A DNA stretch of 28,049 nucleotides from CAYGWP01 sp964353455 (GTDB taxonomy: Bacteria; Planctomycetota; Phycisphaerae; FEN-1346), in the NCBI GenBank assembly GCA_964353455.1, contig CAYGWP010000357.1:1-28049 (forward strand). The letters run 5' to 3'. Below, piece by piece: positions 14,470 to 21,990 of this stretch (position 1 is the first letter of the stretch; every line of letters begins with the position of its first letter). The notes beneath the pieces were generated by a model. That model made no database searches and was not told the DNA's origin. It worked only from the letters and a program-made list of their open reading frames with translations. Both the position numbers and the translations under genes were made by a program.

Positions 14470-16932
14470 ATGATTCCACAATGCAAGATGGTGGCGGGTT
14501 TTCTTGCGGCGGTCATCGTGCTCGGGCTTGCGGCCGCATCTCGGGCGGTGGAGATCACGAAGGACTCCAAGCCCCTGGCCACGGTGGTGTGCGAGGTCCA
14601 GCCTGAGGCGGCCGAGGCCCCCAAGGGGAAGACCCGCCCCGGGCGGCCGGCCCGCCGCGAACCCGCCGGCGAAGAGGCGGCCGTCAAGGTCCTCGTCGAT
14701 TGGATCGAGAAGATCACCGATGCCCGCCTGCCGACTGCGACGGAGGCCCCCGCCGGGGCGCCCGCCATCTACGTGGGCCGGGCCGCCGTAAAGGCCGGGC
14801 TGAAACTGGACGACATTGTCAGCCCCAGCCACGAGGGCGTGCGGATCGTTGTCGAGCGCAGCCGCGCCCTCATCGCCGGGCAGAACGATGCCGCCACCCT
14901 CAAGGCCGTCTGCCGGTTCCTGGAGGCGCTCGGCTGCCGCTACTTCATGGACGGGCCGCTTGGCGAGGTGTACCCGCGCACCGCCACGCTGGCGGCGGGG
15001 CCTATGACCATCACGGAGCGGCCGGGCCTCCTGTATCGCAACCCGAAGGGGCCGTCCTGGGGCGCCGTCTTGTGGCGGGCGTGGAACGGCGGCGGCGGCG
15101 ACAGCATCAACCACGCCCATGCGTGGGGGCGGTACATCGGGCCGGACCTTTTCGCCCAGCACCCGGAGTACTTCGCGATGGGCCGCGACGGCCAACGCAA
15201 GTCTGGAGACTGGCTGTGCACGTCGAACCCCGGCCTGCGCAAGTACTTTGCGGAGCGGGTCATAGAGCGAATCCGCGGCGGCGAGACGAACCCGTCGCTC
15301 TCGCCCACCGACGGCACGGGTTACTGCCAGTGCCCCGCCTGCAAGGCGCAGGACGACCCGAAAGTGATCGAGCCATCGAGCGGAATGGTGTCGATCTCGA
15401 AGCGGTACGCCGACTTCTTCGACGACGTGGGCCGGCAGGTGGCGAAGGTGTACCCGGACTCAATCCTGAGTTTCTATTGCTACGCCGACTATACGCAGCC
15501 GCCCGCGCTGGGGCGGAACCTGTCGCCGAACCTCTGCGCATTTCTGGCCCCCATCCGCTACTGCCGCCTGCACGAGATCGGGGACCCCGACTGCCCCAGC
15601 CGCCTCCAGCAGATCTCCATGATCGATGGCTGGGCCAAGCAGGCCAGTCATCTTGGTTACTACAACTATATGTATAACCTGGCCGACGCCACGCTCCCAT
15701 TCTTCAAGTTCACCTCGTGCAAGAAGGACTTCCCGTACCTGGCGGAGCGGGGCCTCTCGGCGATGACGATGGAGGTGCTCTCGAACTGGCACATCTACGG
15801 GCCGCACATGTACCTGGGCATGCGCCTGGCCTACGATCCGAAGGCCGATGCCGATGCGGTCATGGAGGACTACTGGACGAAGTTCTTCGGCCCGGCGGCG
15901 CCACACATGAAGGCCTACTGGATGGGGATAGATGCGGCCCAGGGGCGGCTGAAGTGCCACTCCGGGGGTTTCTACGGACTCCAGCAGATATATACACCCG
16001 AGTTCCTGAAGCAATGCGAGGCCGCCCTGTCTCGCGCCGCCGACGCCGCCCGGAGCGACAAGACTTACTCCGAGCGCGTAGCCCTGCACGCCGAGGGCTA
16101 CAAGAGCGCTGTCGAGTACCAGCAGGTGTGCGGGGCGATGGCGCGCGGCGACTTCCCCAAGGCCAAGGCCGTCTTCGACGCCATGATCGCCCGCATCCAG
16201 GCCCTCGCCGACAAGGGCTACGCAAACCGCGAATACGGCACTGCATACCTGGAGCGGTTCCTCGGCAAGATCCTTGCGGCCGGCGCGGCGGCAACGGCCC
16301 CGCCGAACAAGGTCCTGGCGGTCCTGCCAGACCAGTGGCGCATGACGCACGACCCGCAAGGTCAGGGCCTTGAGCGGCGATACCACGAGGCCGCATTCGA
16401 CGATTCCAAGTGGGCGCAGGCCGCCACGTACTCGAAGACGCTCGATGCGCAGGGCCTTGAGCAGACGACCGTCCTCTGGTACCGGAGTCCGTTCGACGTG
16501 CCCGAGCGGCACGGGAAACTGTCGCTCTTCTTCAGCGAGGTTGACGGGTGGAGCGAGGTCTATGTGAACGGGACTCGCATCGCCGTGGCCGCACCCCCGG
16601 CCGCGCCTAAGGGCAAGGCGAAGGCCGAGACGAAAGGCGGCAAGGCCGCCGCGCCCGCGAAACCGCCGGCCGCGCCCCCGCCGCCCGCCGCGCCGCCGGC
16701 TCAGGCGGCAGCGCCCGGGGCGGAGACGCCCGGCGTCACGGCCGAGGCGCCCATCGCCCTGCCCTCCCGCGAGGGCCAGGCCCGGCCACGCGCTCCGTTC
16801 GAGGTCGATATCTCGGATGCCGTCCGATCCGGCCGCAACGTCGTGGCCCTGCGCGTGGATCACTCGAAGATCACGGAACTCTTCCTGGGCGGCATCCTGC
16901 GGCCGGTCCTGCTGATTGAAAAAGGGCCGTGA
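14470..16932 (+). CDS. Exported DUF4838 protein, glycoside hydrolase-like
   Basis: An 820-residue protein with a signal peptide (about 1-26, cleavage after ASRA). Residues about 55-165 resemble the small alpha/beta domain that precedes the barrel in GH20/GH67-type enzymes (AIYVGRAAVKAG, then LKAVCRFLEALGCRYF). The central part (about 200-480) is DUF4838, a family related in layout to alpha-glucuronidases, and contains the Cys cluster YCQCPACKAQDD (C286, C288, C291). The C-terminus is a jelly-roll, sugar-binding domain (DDSKWAQAATYSK, then WYRSPFDVPERHGKLSLFF) interrupted by a Pro/Ala/Lys-rich stretch at about 709-775 and resumed by FEVDISDAVRSGRNVVALRV. AAGGAGG at 14455-14461, eight bases before ATG 14470, fixes the start. 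Its job is probably polysaccharide degradation or binding outside the cell; the activity of DUF4838 is not established. Confidence 0.88.
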   Translation: MIPQCKMVAGFLAAVIVLGLAAASRAVEITKDSKPLATVVCEVQPEAAEAPKGKTRPGRPARREPAGEEAAVKVLVDWIEKITDARLPTATEAPAGAPAIYVGRAAVKAGLKLDDIVSPSHEGVRIVVERSRALIAGQNDAATLKAVCRFLEALGCRYFMDGPLGEVYPRTATLAAGPMTITERPGLLYRNPKGPSWGAVLWRAWNGGGGDSINHAHAWGRYIGPDLFAQHPEYFAMGRDGQRKSGDWLCTSNPGLRKYFAERVIERIRGGETNPSLSPTDGTGYCQCPACKAQDDPKVIEPSSGMVSISKRYADFFDDVGRQVAKVYPDSILSFYCYADYTQPPALGRNLSPNLCAFLAPIRYCRLHEIGDPDCPSRLQQISMIDGWAKQASHLGYYNYMYNLADATLPFFKFTSCKKDFPYLAERGLSAMTMEVLSNWHIYGPHMYLGMRLAYDPKADADAVMEDYWTKFFGPAAPHMKAYWMGIDAAQGRLKCHSGGFYGLQQIYTPEFLKQCEAALSRAADAARSDKTYSERVALHAEGYKSAVEYQQVCGAMARGDFPKAKAVFDAMIARIQALADKGYANREYGTAYLERFLGKILAAGAAATAPPNKVLAVLPDQWRMTHDPQGQGLERRYHEAAFDDSKWAQAATYSKTLDAQGLEQTTVLWYRSPFDVPERHGKLSLFFSEVDGWSEVYVNGTRIAVAAPPAAPKGKAKAETKGGKAAAPAKPPAAPPPPAAPPAQAAAPGAETPGVTAEAPIALPSREGQARPRAPFEVDISDAVRSGRNVVALRVDHSKITELFLGGILRPVLLIEKGP

Positions 16933-16971
16933 CCGGCCTGCCGGCCCTGGAGCACTTCAGGCTAAGTATTG

Positions 16972-16999
16972 GCGCGGCGGGTCGGGAGACCCGCCGCGC
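16972..16999. terminator. REP-like perfect hairpin between convergent genes
   Basis: A 12-bp perfect stem (GCGCGGCGGGTC and its inverse) closes a GGGA loop. It lies 40 bases after the DUF4838 stop and 50 bases before the end of the isomerase gene, so it could stop transcription from both sides. There is no T-run. The same sequence recurs at 27027-27054 and 27172-27199, which makes it also a dispersed repeat. Confidence 0.6.
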
Positions 17000-17049
17000 A
17001 AATCGCCGCAAGAACACGCAACGCAAGACCGCTCCGAAGACAATCGGCA

Positions 17050-17967
17050 TCAGGCCTTCATCGCCTTCGCAACCAGGGCATCCCAGATCTCGCGCTGCTC
17101 GGCGAGCGCCTGCACCCGGTCGGGAACCTTGTCGCTGTTCTCCATGAGCGCCCACCCGTCCCACTTCGCCTTCACGAGCAGGTCCACGAGGGTCTGGTAC
17201 GGGAACTTCGGGTCCTTCAGGCCGTGGAGATGGACCGTGTGGGCCAGGAAGTCCTTCACGAGGTTGAAGTTCTCTTCGAGGCCCTTGCCTTGTGTGTCGC
17301 GGGCATCGCAGTTCAGTCGCACGCGGACCGATTTCTGGGTAACCTGGTCCATGATGGCCAGCATGGTCGGAAGGTCTCCCGCGCCGCCGTGCGCCTCCAG
17401 CGAGACTTCCTGGCCCAAGCCGGCGGCACAGGCCCCGACTTCGCTGGCGGCCTTGGCGATCTGCTCGATGGTCTTCTCGTGCGGCACGTTCGGGTGGAAC
17501 TGGTTGGGGAAGATGCGCACCGTGGCGGAGCCGACGTCCTGGCTGAGTTTCAGATATGCCTTTGCCGCCTCGACGGCCGCCTTGAGTTTCTCCGGCTCCG
17601 GCCAGTCCATGCGTTCGCTACAGGCGATGCTCACGACGGCCACGGGGCTGTCGGCGAACCGCTTCTTCACCTCGCTTCGCTGCTGGGCGCTCAACTCCAG
17701 TTCCACGCCGTGGGCGTACTTTGAACTCGTCCGGAGTTCCACGCCGAGGGCCTTGGCCTTCTGGCAGTTGGCGATCAGCGTCGGGATGTCCCAGTCTATG
17801 CCCCACTGATATGTAGCCAGGCCGAAGCGAAGGTTCGGCTTGGCGGCGGAATCGGCGGCAGGGGAGGACTTTACCCCCATCGCACCCAGGGCATAAGCGC
17901 CGGCGGCCGCGCCCAACGTACCGCCAAGGAACTTGCGGCGTGATACGGACTTGCTCGAAGATTTCAT
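17050..17967 (-). CDS. Tat-exported sugar phosphate isomerase/epimerase-like TIM-barrel protein
   Basis: The 305-residue product starts with a twin-arginine signal (SRRKFL at 9-14, followed by a Gly/Ala-rich hydrophobic stretch), then a xylose isomerase-like (beta/alpha)8 barrel. Family features include FGLATYQWG (48-56), VSLEAHGG (188-195; E191 and H193 are probable metal ligands), VRLNCDARDTQG and HLHGLKD, and a final ENSD-type segment. Export by Tat implies folding, and perhaps metal loading, in the cytoplasm. AAAGGA eight bases upstream supports the start. The gene follows the oxidoreductase gene after 29 bases, and such pairs are common in planctomycetes. The sugar substrate is unknown; the name reflects fold and not proven activity. 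Confidence 0.88.
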   Translation of the reverse strand: MKSSSKSVSRRKFLGGTLGAAAGAYALGAMGVKSSPAADSAAKPNLRFGLATYQWGIDWDIPTLIANCQKAKALGVELRTSSKYAHGVELELSAQQRSEVKKRFADSPVAVVSIACSERMDWPEPEKLKAAVEAAKAYLKLSQDVGSATVRIFPNQFHPNVPHEKTIEQIAKAASEVGACAAGLGQEVSLEAHGGAGDLPTMLAIMDQVTQKSVRVRLNCDARDTQGKGLEENFNLVKDFLAHTVHLHGLKDPKFPYQTLVDLLVKAKWDGWALMENSDKVPDRVQALAEQREIWDALVAKAMKA

Positions 17968-17996
17968 CGGAATCGTCCTTTCATAGTAGTGTGCGT

Positions 17997-19487
17997 TTAC
18001 ACTTTCTCGGGAACCACGAACGGCTGCCGGTATTCGCGCGACACAAGCCTGTTGGCTTCCTGGCTGAACTCGCCGGTGAATCGCTCCGCGTCGGAATCCA
18101 TCGTCAGCATCGGCCCGAGCGCCGCGGGCGTCTTCTCAAGGTCGATCCCATTGGCCGCCAAGTGTGCCTGGAACCGCTCGTACGAGCCGAGCAATTCCTT
18201 CCGCCCGCGGATCTTCTCGCTCGTCTCGGCGCTCGGCGTCGCCTTCCCGAGCCTGTGCGAGATGTTCCCCATGTGGACCAGCGCCGCCGAGAGGTGCCCG
18301 TGCAGGATGTCGCCCACCAGGTCCCCTGCCCGGCGGGTGCGCACAACCTCGATGAAGTTGGCGGCGAGGTCCGGCGTCGCGGGCTTGAACACCTGGATCA
18401 TCTTCCCGTCCCTGTCGAAAGCCTTGTTGGCGGCCACGTATCCGTTTTCGCAACGGACCACCACGCCAATCTGAAGGCCGCAGTAAGAGTCCATCGACTT
18501 TGTGTCCCAGGAATCCTTGAGGAACGCCTTGTCCTTCGGCAGGCCGCGGACTTCAAAGATGATGGGCGCCGGCTCGTAATCGTAGTAGATGATCTGCGTG
18601 TTCGGCGTCTGCCCATCGTCCACGTAGCCGAACCGGCCGCCGATGCTGATGACATGCCGAGGCAGACGGTCCTGCCCCACCGCCATGCGGCACCCATCCA
18701 CGTAGTGGATGCCCATGTTCCCCAGGTCGCCGTTGCCGTAGAGCCAATCCCAGTGCCAGTCGTAGTGCAGGTACTCTCGCATCAGCGGCATGACCGGCGC
18801 CGGGCCGGACCAGAGGTCGTAATCCAGGGTCTTCGGGATCGGCTGCGGGCCGCTCACCTTGCCGATGCTCGGGCGGGGCTTGTAGTTCACCCCGTGCACA
18901 TACAGCATTTTGCCCAGGTTTCCCTGGCGCACGTAGTCCAATGCCTCTTTGAAGCCGGTGGGCGATCGCGACCCGCTGGTGCACTGGACGATGCGGTTGT
19001 ATTGCCTCGCCGCCTCAACCATCTTCCGCCCTTCAAAGATGTTGTGCGATGCCGGCTTCTGCACGAACACATCCTTGCCCGCCTGGCAGGCCCACACGGC
19101 CACCAGTGCGTGCCAGTGGTTGGGCGTGGTGATGCTGACGGCGTCGATGCTCTTATCGTCGAGGAGCCTCCGGACATCGGTGTAGGCCTCGATTTTCTCA
19201 CCGCGCTTGCTGAACTGCTCCACCTCCGGATCGAGGTTTGCCCGGTCAACATCGCACAGCGCCACGATGCGGACGCCGGGGATCTTCCGGAAGTCGCGGA
19301 TATCCTGCTTTCCCTTCCCGCCGATCTTGACGGTCGAGCCGATGCCGACGACGGCCAGTCGGACATCCTCATTGGCCCCGAGCGCCCGCGACCAGGGAGC
19401 GACCGAGACGCTGCCTGCCGCAACCGCCGCCGCAGCGCCAACCGCAGTTGAGCGTTTCATGAACATCCGGCGTGACATCTTTCTCAT
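17997..19487 (-). CDS. Tat-exported Gfo/Idh/MocA family oxidoreductase
   Basis: A 496-residue NAD(P)-dependent oxidoreductase of the glucose-fructose oxidoreductase family. A Tat signal (SRRMFM at 5-10) precedes the Rossmann domain, where the nucleotide loop reads VVGIGSTVKIGGKG (46-59), longer than the usual GxGxxG spacing. TPNHWHA (121-127) and QKPASHN (143-149) follow; K144 is the usual catalytic lysine, with Gln replacing the more common Glu before it. The C-terminal substrate domain contains LYGNGDLGNMGIHYVDGCR, typical of the planctomycete subfamily. GGGAGG upstream supports ATG 19487. The gene sits between an unknown exported protein (42 bases upstream) and a TIM-barrel protein, forming an operon of exported proteins likely to act on sugars. 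Tat export fits the need to carry a tightly bound dinucleotide. Confidence 0.92.
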   Translation of the reverse strand: MRKMSRRMFMKRSTAVGAAAAVAAGSVSVAPWSRALGANEDVRLAVVGIGSTVKIGGKGKQDIRDFRKIPGVRIVALCDVDRANLDPEVEQFSKRGEKIEAYTDVRRLLDDKSIDAVSITTPNHWHALVAVWACQAGKDVFVQKPASHNIFEGRKMVEAARQYNRIVQCTSGSRSPTGFKEALDYVRQGNLGKMLYVHGVNYKPRPSIGKVSGPQPIPKTLDYDLWSGPAPVMPLMREYLHYDWHWDWLYGNGDLGNMGIHYVDGCRMAVGQDRLPRHVISIGGRFGYVDDGQTPNTQIIYYDYEPAPIIFEVRGLPKDKAFLKDSWDTKSMDSYCGLQIGVVVRCENGYVAANKAFDRDGKMIQVFKPATPDLAANFIEVVRTRRAGDLVGDILHGHLSAALVHMGNISHRLGKATPSAETSEKIRGRKELLGSYERFQAHLAANGIDLEKTPAALGPMLTMDSDAERFTGEFSQEANRLVSREYRQPFVVPEKV

Positions 19488-19529
19488 GATTCACCGCCTC
19501 CCTTTCGCAGACCCTCGTCGGGAACCCCC

Positions 19530-21899
19530 TCACTTGGCCGATGCGGGTTCCTTCACCCGCCCCTTCATGTCGCGGTCGTTGGCGTACTCGTACTCCGTCA
19601 CATCGGACTCGCCGACCTGCTTCAGAAACACAGACCACGGGCTTGGCGCGGCCTTCTCGGGCGAGGCGGCCTCGTAGCGGACTGCCTGGCCCTTGATGCA
19701 TCGGCCGAGGGCATCCTTCTCCACGACTTTCAGCCCCTGCGCGCCGAATTCCGTGCGGCCCGCGCCGTCGTATCGCGTCCAGCCGAGGCACTCGCCGGTG
19801 GGCGCGTACCTATACACATCGCGCCATGTCTTGGGCAGGGCGATCCGCGGGTCAACGTAGTTCCGCTTGCACGCGACGGTGACGGCGCTGCCGGCGAAGA
19901 AGCGGGCGATTGTCTCGGCGTTCGCCTGCTGGATCAGGCCCCGCTCGAAGGCGGTCAGGCGCTCGGCAACGGGGGCCTTGCCTTCGCGGACGGGCGTAAG
20001 TTCCCAGGAATCGCCCGATGCGTCCTTAAGGAGGCCCCATGCAGCGAGGCGTTTGCGGGCCGCCTCGACCGCCCCGCGGCGGCCCGCATCGCCGCCGACC
20101 GCGGCGGAGATGTCCTTCGCGTGATCGGGCCAGAACGTGATGCTCCCCGCAAGGGTCCGCAGCGAGCGCTCCACCAGTTCCTTGACGGACCCGCCCAGGG
20201 CCGGGCGCTTGCGGCCGAGAAGTTCATCGAGGGCCTGCTGGAGTTTCTGGGCGGCCTTCGGGTCGGCGGGGGCCTTGCCCTTGGGGGCATCCTTGGGGGC
20301 TTTCGAGGGAGTTGACGGGGGCTTCTCCGGCGCGGCGCCGGGCTGCGCACCAGGCTTGGTGTCGGGAATCGCGTCCTCGCCGTTCGGGGCGGCGGGCGCG
20401 GGCGGCGCTTCGGCGTCGGCCTTGACCTTGCGATACTCGTCGGCCGCCTGCCGCACGGCCGCAAGCGCATCGGCCGAGACGCCGTGCCTCAGGAGCCGCG
20501 CGCCGGGCGAATCGGCCGCCGCACCGTAAAGGTCCAGCACGGCCGGCCAGTCGCGGACAGATACTTCGAGCGTGCCGAGGCCGTAACCGATCTCCACGGG
20601 CCGGCCCTCGGCATCGAAAGTGCGGGCCTCGTCATCGAGGCCGAAGAACGTGATGAACCCGGGCGCCGAGTAATACGCGCCATTATGGACGAATACACCT
20701 ATATCAATGCGGTTCGACTCCATCTCCGAACCGGGGGCGGCCGGCCGCCGCTCCGGCCACGGGACGGTTATCTCGCACACCGAGCCGGCCTCGTTCAGGG
20801 TCTTGAGGCGGATGCGCGAGGCGTCGCCGCGCAGCACGACCCAGTGAAATGCGAGGGGCCGGCCATTCACATCGTAACTCGCCTGGGCGCTGGCGACCAT
20901 GCGGCGCGAGGGCCGGATGCCGCGGTAAATCCGCGCGATGACGGCCGGCGTGTCGCCGAGGCGCTCGGTCGGGTACGCGTCGAAGAAGTCGCGGCCGGGC
21001 GCGGGCTCGTCCTCCTCGACCGCCCGCAACTGGACCATGGGCGGAATGGAGTCGAGCGCGATGGCGTGCGCCGTCTCGACCATCTTCAGGTCATCGACCG
21101 CCTTGCCGTCGAAGACCGTGGGGTGCGCCTTGCCGGTCAGGTAGTCGGCGGGCCCGGCGATGCCCCTGGCCGACATGCGGAGGATCATCTGGACGGTCGG
21201 CATGAGGAGGCCCGTCTCGACGAGTTTGCGTTTCACTTCGGGCCTGAGCGCCGCCAGGACGAGGGGGACCGCCCTCATGAACGGCCGGTCGGACCCGCTG
21301 GAGCCCTGGGAGATGATCAGATAAGGCGTGTTGGCGGGGAAGACGTCTCCGTAGCCGGCGGGGAGGCCGTTGCGGCCGGGGTCGTGGTCGCGGTGTTCCG
21401 GATAGATATAGATATTATTATTTCGATATTGAGCGTAGAGGAGCGCCAGGCCGCGCGGGTGGCTGTAGGCCGACCTCGGATTGCTGCCGCCGTTGGTCAC
21501 CCCGGCCGATGTCGATGAGTTGCCGAAGACGACGCCCGGCACGACGCGGCCCTGGAGCGCCCAGTGGGCGCCCATCCGGCGCTCGGCGTCCGAGTACTCT
21601 ATCTTTCCGAGTTGCGGATACGGGCCGAGGTCGAGGCCCGAGTGCCCGCCGTCGCGGTTGTCGTAGCGGTCTCCGGCGTTGCCGGCGGCCGTGCCCTTGG
21701 CCCACCATTTTTTGAGGAGGTCGCCGACCGGGCCGGACGCCTTGCTGACGGGCTGGTCTCCCGCGGCGGCGGGCGCTGAGGGTTTCTCGGCCGGTGCTGC
21801 GGCCGTCGCCGGACCCGCGCCGGTCACGAGCAGAACGGCCGCCAGCGCAGATGCAGCCCAAAGGCCGCGGCAACCCCGGAACAAAGAACTCGCTGGCAT
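19530..21899 (-). CDS. Large exported protein of unknown function
   Basis: The 789-residue product has a signal peptide (about 1-35, ending TAAAP) and no family I can name. Its first two thirds are globular, with segments such as NNNIYIYPEHRDHDP, YLIISQGSSGSDRPFM and HWVVLRGDASRIRLKTLNEAG; the last reads like a beta-rich, PKD-like segment. A Pro/Ala/Lys-rich linker at roughly 495-555 separates this from a second region of about 235 residues containing PKTWRDVYRYAPTGE, then ending in YEYANDRDMKG. The start at 21899 is supported by GGGAGG five bases upstream; the open frame continues 105 codons further upstream but crosses the divergent promoter region. It is the first gene of the operon with the Gfo/Idh/MocA and TIM-barrel genes. 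A role in binding or processing the same substrate is inference. Confidence 0.85.
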   Translation of the reverse strand: MPASSLFRGCRGLWAASALAAVLLVTGAGPATAAAPAEKPSAPAAAGDQPVSKASGPVGDLLKKWWAKGTAAGNAGDRYDNRDGGHSGLDLGPYPQLGKIEYSDAERRMGAHWALQGRVVPGVVFGNSSTSAGVTNGGSNPRSAYSHPRGLALLYAQYRNNNIYIYPEHRDHDPGRNGLPAGYGDVFPANTPYLIISQGSSGSDRPFMRAVPLVLAALRPEVKRKLVETGLLMPTVQMILRMSARGIAGPADYLTGKAHPTVFDGKAVDDLKMVETAHAIALDSIPPMVQLRAVEEDEPAPGRDFFDAYPTERLGDTPAVIARIYRGIRPSRRMVASAQASYDVNGRPLAFHWVVLRGDASRIRLKTLNEAGSVCEITVPWPERRPAAPGSEMESNRIDIGVFVHNGAYYSAPGFITFFGLDDEARTFDAEGRPVEIGYGLGTLEVSVRDWPAVLDLYGAAADSPGARLLRHGVSADALAAVRQAADEYRKVKADAEAPPAPAAPNGEDAIPDTKPGAQPGAAPEKPPSTPSKAPKDAPKGKAPADPKAAQKLQQALDELLGRKRPALGGSVKELVERSLRTLAGSITFWPDHAKDISAAVGGDAGRRGAVEAARKRLAAWGLLKDASGDSWELTPVREGKAPVAERLTAFERGLIQQANAETIARFFAGSAVTVACKRNYVDPRIALPKTWRDVYRYAPTGECLGWTRYDGAGRTEFGAQGLKVVEKDALGRCIKGQAVRYEAASPEKAAPSPWSVFLKQVGESDVTEYEYANDRDMKGRVKEPASAK

Positions 21900-21940
21900 G
21901 GAAGCCTCCCTGTGGCTTTCCTCGAACGGCAGCGCATGGT

Positions 21941-21969
21941 AGTATAACGTCCGCACGGCTCCGGGCGAA
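21941..21969. promoter_or_regulatory. Candidate overlapping divergent -10 elements
   Basis: The 91-base gap between two divergent starts contains AGTATAAC at 21941-21948. Read on the plus strand it offers TATAAC (21943-21948), and on the minus strand TATACT (21946-21941), so the two -10 elements would share bases. A weak minus-strand -35, TTCGCC (21969-21964), is 17 bases away; no convincing plus-strand -35 is seen. Confidence 0.3.
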
Positions 21970-21990
21970 GTGCCAATCGAGGAGGCGAAC

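Noticed and set aside
15460..16863. A 467-codon minus-strand open frame
   Set aside because: It is antisense to the DUF4838 gene and carries no motifs.
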